Assembly (NCBI GenBank): GCA_938006335.1
Contig: CALLMF010000031.1
Location: 1-64,000 of the forward strand
DNA from: an uncultured Granulosicoccaceae bacterium
GTDB lineage: Bacteria > Pseudomonadota > Gammaproteobacteria > Granulosicoccales > Granulosicoccaceae
Reading direction: 5' to 3'
Length of the DNA: 64,000 bases
Part shown: positions 43,911 to 52,700 of the stretch, in pieces
Numbering within the stretch: the first letter of the stretch is position 1
Layout: every line of letters starts with the position of its first letter
The notes under the pieces: model-generated
What the model was told of the DNA's origin: nothing
The model's input: the letters and a program-made list of their open reading frames with translations, nothing else
Databases searched by the model: none
Program-made: the position numbers and the translations under genes

Positions 43911-44486
43911 CTAGGCGTGTCGCGCTGCACGCGCTACGAGCATCGCCTCTGCGGGGGACGAATCGGGCACTGTTGCCGCGTGTGTGGCGTCGCTGGCCGG
44001 CTCATCGTGGTGTAGCACGGTGAGTGTCGGAAACAAGCGCGGAAGCTCTCCAGGGCTCAGCAGGTAGTCCGGGTTGCGCAAGCCCCGTGTAAACGTCTGG
44101 TAGAACAAAACGCCGCCGGGCCGCAGCGCCGCAGCGATTGCAGGACAGACCGACCGGTCCAGGAATCGGCTCACCACGATGACATCAAAACTCGCCGGCT
44201 GCGGAGGCTGCGCCACAAGGTCCCGAACCGCCGAGATGCTGATACCACTGCCACGGCGAGCCTCAAGCTTGGCCACGACCTCCGGTGAAATATCCCAGGC
44301 CGTGACTGTCAGTCCGCGGTCAGCCAGCCACTCGCCATTACCCGCGAGCCCACAGGCAAAATCCAATGCCATCCCCACCGTTGGCAGCAGGCGCGAATGA
44401 CGCGATAGCACCGCCGCCGGCGGCGGTACCGTGTCACCGGCATACGCGTAACGTGCGTCCCACTTTGCCCGAACCATGTCGCTCAT
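43911..44486 (-). CDS. SAM-dependent methyltransferase (TehB-like)
   Basis: A 191-residue class I methyltransferase. The SAM motif ALDFACGLAGNGEWLAD and the VTAWDISPE acidic loop are visible; the segment FDVIVVSRFLDR matches motif II. It resembles small thiol/tellurite-type (TehB) or thiopurine methyltransferases; the substrate is not known. The ATG at 44486 (MSDMVRAKWDARYA) was chosen because the longer reading covers the divergent mttB start. It heads the methyltransferase-TPR-glycosyltransferase set. Confidence 0.83.
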   Translation of the reverse strand: MSDMVRAKWDARYAYAGDTVPPPAAVLSRHSRLLPTVGMALDFACGLAGNGEWLADRGLTVTAWDISPEVVAKLEARRGSGISISAVRDLVAQPPQPASFDVIVVSRFLDRSVCPAIAAALRPGGVLFYQTFTRGLRNPDYLLSPGELPRLFPTLTVLHHDEPASDATHAATVPDSSPAEAMLVARAARHA

Positions 44487-44546
44487 GAGTACATGATGCC
44501 TGCATCGACGACTTATAGTCTGTCGTAGAACAAGAAGGAGTCCTAC

Positions 44547-46103
44547 ATGTCGGAAACCAAGCTTCGCCGCCGTCGTCGCGGTGCACGCGCGGCCATGCAC
44601 GCCGAGCGCGCGGCCCCCTTGTCTGACACGGACCGACCTATCCGACCCGGGATGTCAGGCGGGCGATACCAACCGCTGTCCGACAGCGACATTGCCCGTA
44701 TCCACGAAGCGGTGCTCGACACACTGGAGACCATTGGTCTCGGCCAGGCAATACCCAGTTGCATGGACGCGGTGGTTGCAGCGGGTGGCCACTACAAGGA
44801 TGGACGCTTGTTCTTTCCTCGTGCGCTCGTCGAAGACACCATCGCCAATGCCAACCGCGACGTGGTGCTCTACGGACGCGACCCCGTTCACGACATGACC
44901 CTCTCGGGCTCACAGCTGTATTTCGGGACAGCGGGCGCGGCAGTCCATGTCGTGGATGTGGACACACACGATTACCGCGAATCACAGCTGGCTGACGTCT
45001 ACGATTTCGCGCGGTTGGTCGACCAGCTGGACAACATTCACTACTTTCAGCGATGTGTCGTGGCACGAGATGTCGACGAACCTGCCGACATGGATTTCAA
45101 CACCTGCTATGCCGCGGTACGCGGCACGACCAAGCATGTGGGCTCCAGCTGGGTAGAGCCCGAGCACGTCACCGAGTCGCTGAAAATGTTGCACACCATA
45201 GCGGGCTCGGAAGCCAAGTGGCGCGAGCGCCCGTTTGTGAGCATGTCAAATTGCTTTGTGGTTCCACCCTTGCGTTTTGCAGAAGATGCCTGCCGATGCC
45301 TGGAAGTTGCGGTAAGGGGTGGCATGCCGGTATTGCTGTTGTCCGCCGGACAGGCGGGTGCAACCAGTCCGGCTTCGCTTGCAGGCTCCGTCGTGCAAGC
45401 CGTTGCTGAAGTGCTTGCAGGGCTTGTGTACGTCAACCTGCTGGTGCCAAAACACCCGGCGATCTTCGGGACATGGCCGTTTGTCTCGGACTTGCGTACC
45501 GGATCGATGAGCGGTGGCAGTGGTGAGCAAGCGGTACTCGCCGCTGCCTGTGGGCAAATGGGCCGTCACTACGGCCTTCCCACCGGTATTCCGGCCGGCA
45601 TGGCAGACGCAAAGCTCCCCGATGCACAGTCCGGTTACGAAAAAGCGTACACGCTGACTCTGGCCGCGCATTCCGGGACCAATCTGGTGTACGAGTCCGC
45701 TGGCATGCACGCGTCCTTGTTGGGGTGTTGCTACGAATCGATGGTGATCGACAACGACATGCTTGGGGCTATCAACAGAACGGTACGCGGCATCGAAGTC
45801 AACGATCAGACCCTCTCGCTCGATGTCATGCGTGACACCTGTATCGACGGCCCCTCTCACTATCTTGGCCACTCGCAGACGCTTGAGCGTATGCAGAAGG
45901 ACTACGTCTATCCCGAGATTGGCGACCGCAACAGCCCAAAGGAATGGCTGGAGAAAAATCGTCCGGAGTTGATGACGACAGCAAAACAACGTCTTGCCAC
46001 ATTAATGAAAAACCACCCAGGCTCGTTTGCGGACGACGTTGATGACGTGATACGTGCGGAGCACAAGGTGCTTCTGCCCAAGGACGCGATTGGCCGTCTC
46101 TGA
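44547..46103 (+). CDS. Trimethylamine methyltransferase (MttB) family protein, non-pyrrolysine
   Basis: A 518-residue TIM-barrel corrinoid methyltransferase homologue. Family blocks are present (YFGTAGAAVHVVD, FGTWPFVSDLRTGSMSGGSGEQAVL, QSGYEKAYTL). The frame has no internal TAG, so it is of the non-pyrrolysine branch whose studied members (such as MtgB) demethylate glycine betaine or related quaternary amines. A perfect AAGGAG ribosome site (44535-44540) sits 6 bases before the ATG. No corrinoid protein gene adjoins it. The basic N-terminus (KLRRRRRG) is common in marine homologues. It may supply dimethylglycine to the enzyme at 4.6 kb. Confidence 0.9.
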   Translation: MSETKLRRRRRGARAAMHAERAAPLSDTDRPIRPGMSGGRYQPLSDSDIARIHEAVLDTLETIGLGQAIPSCMDAVVAAGGHYKDGRLFFPRALVEDTIANANRDVVLYGRDPVHDMTLSGSQLYFGTAGAAVHVVDVDTHDYRESQLADVYDFARLVDQLDNIHYFQRCVVARDVDEPADMDFNTCYAAVRGTTKHVGSSWVEPEHVTESLKMLHTIAGSEAKWRERPFVSMSNCFVVPPLRFAEDACRCLEVAVRGGMPVLLLSAGQAGATSPASLAGSVVQAVAEVLAGLVYVNLLVPKHPAIFGTWPFVSDLRTGSMSGGSGEQAVLAAACGQMGRHYGLPTGIPAGMADAKLPDAQSGYEKAYTLTLAAHSGTNLVYESAGMHASLLGCCYESMVIDNDMLGAINRTVRGIEVNDQTLSLDVMRDTCIDGPSHYLGHSQTLERMQKDYVYPEIGDRNSPKEWLEKNRPELMTTAKQRLATLMKNHPGSFADDVDDVIRAEHKVLLPKDAIGRL

Positions 46104-46274
46104 CGAGTCCACCTGCTTGGCGCGGCCTTGGCGACAACACCGGGAGTACCATGCGCCCTGCTCTTCGGCAGGAAGGCGCACCGCCCAATCCGGTGGTACT
46201 GTTTTCAGCGTGTCCGAGGTACCCTCGGCGCTGTGGAGCGTGATGTGCGCTTGCCAAGGGCCATTTGCGCACGC

Positions 46275-47171
46275 ATGCCATTTCGGGATCATCTTCTCGC
46301 CCTGCTGGCAGTGGCCATCTGGGGTACCAATTTCGTGCTCATTCGTATCGGGCTCGATGAGCTATCGCCGATGCTGTTCGTCGGTCTGCGCTTTTTCTTC
46401 TGCGCCATCCCGCTCGTGTTCTTCCTGCCAAGGCCAGCGGTAGCCTACAGGCTCGTGGCGGCCTACGGCCTGCTGATTGGCTGTGGCCAGTTCGGTCTGT
46501 TGTTCTGGGCGATGCAATCGGACATCTCGCCGGGGCTTGCGTCGCTGGTCGTACAGCTACAGGTGTTCTTCACGATCCTGCTTGCGGCGTTCCTTTTTGG
46601 CGAGCCTGTACGATGGCTTCAGCGTGCCGCCTTGCTACTGTGCTTTGCCGGCCTGTTTGCCATCATCGTGTTCACCGACGGCTCTGCCACCCACCGTGGT
46701 GTGATGCTGGTACTGGCTGCCGCACTCTTCTGGGCGCTAGGCAATGTACTGATCAAACGCATAGGCGCGCTCGACATCGTTGCCTTCCTGGCATGGTCTT
46801 CCCTGGCAGCGGCACCTCCTTTGTTGGTCGCTGCACTGTGGCTCGATGGCTGGACTCCGACTATCGCCGCACTGTCGTCCATATCATGGACCACGGCGAG
46901 CATTGTTGCGTGGCAAGCCATCGGCAATACGCTGATTGGCTACGGCATCTGGAACCGCTTGCTCGAACGCCACCCAGCAGCAGCCGTCACCCCTTGGGCT
47001 CTCATGGTTCCGGTGTTCGGCATGAGCGCATCGTGGTTGATACTTGACGAGTCCCTCCTGTGGTGGAAGCTCTTGGCAGCGGCGTTGGTGACAAGCGGTC
47101 TGGCAGTCAACTTCGTGGCGCTGGATCAGCCACGCAAACTCAAGTCAAGTCCATCGTATAGAAGCGACTGA
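46275..47171 (+). CDS. EamA/DMT-family exporter
   Basis: A 298-residue membrane protein of two EamA (5-helix) repeats, an inner-membrane exporter of amino acids or metabolites. Typical features are AIWGTNFVLIRIGL at the first helix and the internal repeat start ALFWALGNVLIKRIG. The ATG at 46275 gives an immediate first helix; an open frame extends to 46128. Its end overlaps the converging acetyltransferase gene by 32 bases. Its substrate is unknown. Confidence 0.87.
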   Translation: MPFRDHLLALLAVAIWGTNFVLIRIGLDELSPMLFVGLRFFFCAIPLVFFLPRPAVAYRLVAAYGLLIGCGQFGLLFWAMQSDISPGLASLVVQLQVFFTILLAAFLFGEPVRWLQRAALLLCFAGLFAIIVFTDGSATHRGVMLVLAAALFWALGNVLIKRIGALDIVAFLAWSSLAAAPPLLVAALWLDGWTPTIAALSSISWTTASIVAWQAIGNTLIGYGIWNRLLERHPAAAVTPWALMVPVFGMSASWLILDESLLWWKLLAAALVTSGLAVNFVALDQPRKLKSSPSYRSD

Positions 47172-47598
47172 AGTCGTTCTCCGGGTAGTCAGCAAAAGGC
47201 CCGCATCGTTTGAACCCTGAGCCTTCGTACAAGCAGATGGCGGCCGCAAACAGGCGGGTGGTGCCCGTCTCGAGACTCAGACGCTCGTAACCGCGGTCCT
47301 TGGCGACGGCAATGATGTGCTCCAACATCTTGCGCCCTACCCCTTTGCCAAGAAAAGTCTTGCTGGTGCGCATGGATTTCACTTCCCCGTGAACCCGATC
47401 AAGCTCGCGCAGCGCTCCACAACCGGCGAGCAAACCGCCATCCCACATGGACCACACGGTGATCTCCGGCACAGCAAGCGCCGACACGTCGAGGTAGTGA
47501 CATGCGCCTTTGGGTGAATTCTCTTGCATTCCCTTGGCATGCAAGGCAAGCAAGTCCTGGATTTCAGGTCCGGTCAGATCGTCTTCAATGATATTCAT
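47140..47598 (-). CDS. GNAT family N-acetyltransferase
   Basis: A 152-residue GNAT enzyme. The acyl-CoA motif is KTFLGKGVGRKMLEHII, followed by ERLSLETGTTRLFAAAICLYEGSGF with the typical Y-x-x-x-GF end. It resembles the YjgM/PaiA-type single-domain acetyltransferases; the acceptor is not known. ATG 47598 was chosen because MNIIEDDLTGPEI starts the fold; a longer frame runs to 47727. The 297 bases between it and the sensor kinase stop contain no gene I can support. Confidence 0.88.
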   Translation of the reverse strand: MNIIEDDLTGPEIQDLLALHAKGMQENSPKGACHYLDVSALAVPEITVWSMWDGGLLAGCGALRELDRVHGEVKSMRTSKTFLGKGVGRKMLEHIIAVAKDRGYERLSLETGTTRLFAAAICLYEGSGFKRCGPFADYPENDFSRFYTMDLT

Positions 47599-47895
47599 GA
47601 ATGCGGCACTGTGTTGGACAGTCGGCGACAGCAAACACTGGCACACCGACAATAACCCAGGGAAAGTGCTGCCGTACAGTGGCGACATATCACCACATTG
47701 CCCATCGCTGCACACCTGTATCGACAAGACGCACCGGACACTCGCTCTTGCCGCGCGTCCAGCGCTCGATCATTTTGATGAAAAGCGCGCAGATTCAATT
47801 CTGCGCAGCGCCTGCATCACGGATAAGCGCCCTGATCGAAACGCCGTCCGGGGTCCGAAGATTGGCTTGACACCCAATGGCTTGGCAGCAAACGG

Positions 47896-49752
47896 TCAGG
47901 CCAGCGACAAACGCTCACGCATGATGCCGTCCAGCTGCTCTGATGTGAGCGGTTTTCTGAACACATCAATCCCCATCTCGGTGATGTCGCGCATTCGTTC
48001 CGGGGATTCGCTTCCGGTGACGACAATCACGCTCTCATTACCTCGCTGATCGGCCACCTGAACCGCAATGTCCAGACCGCGCTCATCGGCACCGAGCATG
48101 TCGTCGATAATCGCAAAGTCGATATTGATGCCAATGTTCTCGAGCACCCCGATGGCATCCTGCTTGTTGTCGCTGAGAAGTGGCTCACCTCCCCGGCTGA
48201 CCACATGACGACTCAGGGCGTCGAGCACTCCGGGTTCGTCATCAACGATGAGGATCTTATGGCCTTTGAGGTCAACGGGCTGGACTGCCGGCGCCCCTTG
48301 TTTACCGATCGGCCTGTGGTCTTCGACCCTGGGTACAGATCTCGAATCGGACAGAGGCAATATCAGTCGAAAACACGAGCCTTCACCCGGTGTGGACTCA
48401 AGCTCTACCCTGGCGCCGAGTATTTCTGCAAGTCGTCGAACGATCGCAAGTCCAAGTCCGGTGCCTTCACCGGTTCTGCGGGCCGGATTGTTGAGCTGCG
48501 CAAAGTCATCGAAGATCAGCTTCTGGTTGGCCTCGTCGATACCGATGCCCGTATCAACCACCTCGATGATGGCGTTGTTTCCGGTGGCGTCCGGACGGAC
48601 ATGGACCTGGACAGAACCTGCTTCTGTAAACCGCACGGCGTTGCTGAGTAGATTACCAATCAGCCGTTCAAGCAGCATCGTGTCGACCTGAGCGTGGAGT
48701 GTTTCGGCATGACACGCCAGTACAAGCCCCTTGGCATCGGCTTGCGGGCGCACGGTTTCGATGGACGATTTCAGATAGTCACCAAGCTCCACCAATACGG
48801 GTTTGGGCTGGAAACCACCAGCATCCATGCTGGACAGATCAAGTATGGCGTCGAACTGGGCACGAAGCCTCGCTGCTGCCATCGCCGCCTTGTCCACAAG
48901 ATCAACGGTGTCGGGTGACGTTACCGAGAGCTGCAAGGCGTCTATATACAAGGACAGTGCATGAAGCGGCTGGCGCAGATCGTGGCTGGCTGCCGCAAGA
49001 AACTCGCTCTTGGAATGACTGGCTGCACGCGCGCTGTTCAGAGACGACTCCACCAACTGCTGACTACTTTGAAGTTGCTGATTCTGCTCGGCGTTCTCCA
49101 GACGCATGCGTATGGAATCGCGAAAAAATGCGCTGTTGCGCCTGGCAAAGCCAAGCTCCAGCAACAAGATGGCAAGGAGTAACAGGGCAATGGCAGGTTC
49201 ATCCCGATTACCGAGTCCAGCAAAAAACACCATGCCTTGCCCGAGGTTTACAAACAGCAGAATGGGCAACAGCCGGATCTGGGTCATCGAGTTGATCGTG
49301 CTACCAATCGAGTACATCGCACTCAGCAAGGTAATCGCAAACACGATTCTTTCATCACCTGGAATACACACCAGCCAGTACCCGGTCCCGATGATCAGGG
49401 GCATTGCAACACCGGTCAGAAAGAGTATCCCCTCGTTATGCATCAATTCAGACGCATCCGCGGCCTTGAGCCGGCGTTCTACACGTACACAGACCCACGC
49501 TCTGACAATCGTTGCTGCCACGATAGCAGCCAACCAAGCAGCGAATATCGCGGTGTCAGTGCGTGTCTTGAACGATATGAAGTAGACAGTCGCAACAATC
49601 ACGACAAGCACGAGCGACTGTCGGCTCTGGAATGTGCGCACTTCCTGGGAGCAGCGCATCACCTCCCGCTCGAGGGAGTCACTCGTGAGACGATCCACCG
49701 TCAGTCCGGTAAGCCGCTCGTTGAGTGCGTTCCAACGTTCAACGAGATTCAT
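47896..49752 (-). CDS. Hybrid sensor histidine kinase with receiver domain
   Basis: A 618-residue membrane kinase. About six hydrophobic helices lie between residues 45 and 200 (no large periplasmic domain), then a coiled stretch (about 215-245), a HisKA domain with the phospho-acceptor His257 in AAASHDLRQP, and an HATPase domain with N-box NLLSNAVRF and G-boxes DTGIGI and GTGLGLAIV. A C-terminal receiver has acidic DDE (504-506) and probable phospho-Asp550. The ATG overlaps the stop of the 1850-residue fusion gene as ATGA, so the kinase is coupled to it. A partner DNA-binding regulator is not in the window. Confidence 0.92.
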   Translation of the reverse strand: MNLVERWNALNERLTGLTVDRLTSDSLEREVMRCSQEVRTFQSRQSLVLVVIVATVYFISFKTRTDTAIFAAWLAAIVAATIVRAWVCVRVERRLKAADASELMHNEGILFLTGVAMPLIIGTGYWLVCIPGDERIVFAITLLSAMYSIGSTINSMTQIRLLPILLFVNLGQGMVFFAGLGNRDEPAIALLLLAILLLELGFARRNSAFFRDSIRMRLENAEQNQQLQSSQQLVESSLNSARAASHSKSEFLAAASHDLRQPLHALSLYIDALQLSVTSPDTVDLVDKAAMAAARLRAQFDAILDLSSMDAGGFQPKPVLVELGDYLKSSIETVRPQADAKGLVLACHAETLHAQVDTMLLERLIGNLLSNAVRFTEAGSVQVHVRPDATGNNAIIEVVDTGIGIDEANQKLIFDDFAQLNNPARRTGEGTGLGLAIVRRLAEILGARVELESTPGEGSCFRLILPLSDSRSVPRVEDHRPIGKQGAPAVQPVDLKGHKILIVDDEPGVLDALSRHVVSRGGEPLLSDNKQDAIGVLENIGINIDFAIIDDMLGADERGLDIAVQVADQRGNESVIVVTGSESPERMRDITEMGIDVFRKPLTSEQLDGIMRERLSLA

Positions 49753-52700
49753 GCCGGGAGAACCCCCAGCAAGTCGACAGTGGCGCCAGACCGGTGCAGC
49801 AATGCTCCGCTGGCGTCATAGCTACCGAGGGTCATTCGGGCATTCATGGAATCAAGATCGAGCCGTGTGAACTGCTGATTGGCATCGGAGAGTAAATGTT
49901 GTTGCAGGGTCAAGGTCACATCCGAGCCGCGTATCGGCACCGTGACGGTTCGTCCCCAATCGATGCTTTGAGCGGCGACATTCGCAAACGGCAGCGGTGC
50001 GAACAAGCCGGAGGCCACCACTTGATGCATCTGCACCGAACGCCCCGACCTTTCCAGTTCGATGTGAGCATGACACGAGAGATGCGGATCACCCGACAGC
50101 CAGACCACCCGAGTGACTGCCGGCAGCTGGACAATGGCATCAAACAGCGTCTCGAGAAATCCGGAATACGCGAGCAATCCATCGACATGCTGCTGCAAGG
50201 ATGGATGTGCCACAAGGTCTCGCGACACGGGCATGAATGCTGAGCCACTCGCAACGAACAACACCGTTTCATCGTCTTTCGTTGCCTGCAGCCAGTCGCA
50301 GAACGCGTCCAGCTGTGAGCCACCAAGCAAAGCCGTCGCCTGAGCCCGGTCAATGTCCTGGCGTTCAAAACGCGTATCGAGACAGAACAAGCGATGCCCG
50401 CGACACCGCACTTCTCCCCACAGGCGCGGCGTTTCATCAATCCTTGCGCCCATGCCGACATGCCGATGAGACTGAAAATTGGCCGCCTCCCTGCGAGCCA
50501 CCTCGAAGAGCTCGCGTGCCGAGCAATCCGCGTTGACGGCAAGTCCGGCATAGTCATCGTAGAGAGCATGATCATCGGCAACGAAGCGTGTCGGCACTCG
50601 TGACATCACGCGGCGCATGGCTGATCCCCGAAAGGCCGTGCGGTAGCGTCCGCGGAACCTTTCGTAGAGGGCTATCGGATCCGCAAGATCCGCGGTCGCG
50701 TCTGCATAGATCTGATCACCGAGCAGTAGCAACATGTCAATCCCGGCGTCTTCGCCACTGTGCGCGTTGGCGAAGATATGGCGATCGATACCTTCAAATA
50801 TGGTGTCGCTGAGCTCTCGCTCGAAGGTGGAACCCGGGTGCAGACACGACCCGAGCCCAAGACAGAGATCAGGCTCGCCGTCATGCGGACCTTCACCGAA
50901 GCGGCGTCGCCACCACGGGAGATCGCCGGTCGGCGTGAGCGAGCTATTGGCAGCCGTCGACAGATCGGGTTGTGCGGCGTGTACGACCCGTGCTTGCGGC
51001 AGGCAAGGCAACAACGTGGGGTGTGTGATGCGATTCAGCCAGAATCGACCTCCACGGGGAGACACTGGATACGGACGAGTAAGCGACTCGGAAGGTACGA
51101 CACGCAGTGCACCGTCCTGCGTTCCAGCATTCAGTTCGATCGCTTCCGGAAGATGCGTGCTGTAGTCGTCCGTTTCGTTCCAGACCAACAGATCGGTGTC
51201 GTTGTCGAGCGAAAGCACCGGGCCACATAGCGGGGTAAGACTCGGATCGAGACGCGTATGGGGCCTGTCTTCCGGCTTGATCCGCCGATCAGCGTAGCGC
51301 GTGGCAAACGTGGTGAAGCGATCATGCTCACGACCGGCTGACGCCTCGGCCTCGGCTGCCTTGAAAAAGTGCAGCAAGGCCGGACCCGCGGAGCGAGTCG
51401 CATGCTTGCCGAAAATCATGTCCATGTGACCGTAGTCAGCAAAGGTCTCAAGCCACACGCCATGCCGTGCGTGCTCTGGTGTGTCGTCTCCAGGCAGCGC
51501 GTCCCCCGAATCTGCTCGCCGAAAACGCATCAACAGCTCGGCAGACAGCCTCGACGATTCAATATCAAACACCCTGTTGACATCGCCGTGAAGAAACAAG
51601 GTAGGAAACGTGAAGTACTTTGCGAGCGCTTGTTCGTTCACGTATTCACTGCTTCCCTCGTGCGCCACCAGGCGGTTGCGCGTGACACTGAAGTAGACCT
51701 GTTGAAGCACGGCAATCGGCACAGGGCCGATCATACCGGCAAAGGCCCGCTTCAGCCTCCGCGACACATTCCGGTGGTTCCACTGCTGACCCCAGAAAAT
51801 CGTGTAGCGAACGTATACGGAGCGGGCAAAGCCTCCGCCACGGCTATCACGCCAATGCTTGCTCCAGGGCCATTCAACGCGCTCCTTTCGGTCGATCGTT
51901 GAGGTCGCCAGGCGATCGAAAATGATTTCGGTCCAATGAGGTCGTGAATGCAGGCGTGGCTCTACGGTATCGATCAGCTCCAGGTCCTTGACCAGTGCCC
52001 AACCATTCTCGCGCGCTCGATTGTCCGCCGATGCGTACAACCACGGCGTCACCGCATGCGGCACGAGAGACGCCAACATGGATCGTTGTGGCGCATCCGG
52101 CTGCTGCAACTTGCCGGCTAGTGCGGCGATGGACACCGCGCCCGCACCGATGCAGTGTGAAAACACATGCACCTGCCGCGCGAGACCAGTAGATGCTCCG
52201 CTATTGATGACGTCAAACACCTTGCGCACGGCCCAGGGCAGATCGATCAAGGCGATATCGTCCCAGGTGTGTGCCGGGTCAACGGACAGGCGTGAGTTGG
52301 CACTGGTGCGATGGTCGACAATCCACACCTGAAAACCGTTGGCAAGAAAGTACTGCGCGTAGTTTTCACTCAGAAGATCAGTCCAGAAGATCTCACTGCT
52401 GTGTGCGAGTCCGTGCACCAGTAGCAGAGCTGGCACTTCGGTGTTGACCAACCCGGCAGGTCGGTACTGAATCAGCCGAGTGAGTTCATCCGGGCTGGTG
52501 TAGGTCGTGACCGGCTCGCTACTGTGTTCGACACCTTCCCTGATGTAGCAAAGCCTGTCAGGCGGCAGGTTCATTCTCTCCCGATCAAAGCCGTCGAGAT
52601 CCTGCATGCGCTCGTAGTCGTGCGCACCAAAGCTCCAGAAATGCGTCTGCAGCAGCATGCGCGCCATCAGTGACATCGAACGCACGATAGCCACGAGCGC

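Noticed and set aside
44547-46103. Pyrrolysine-containing MttB
   Set aside because: There is no in-frame TAG within the gene, so it belongs to the non-pyrrolysine branch.
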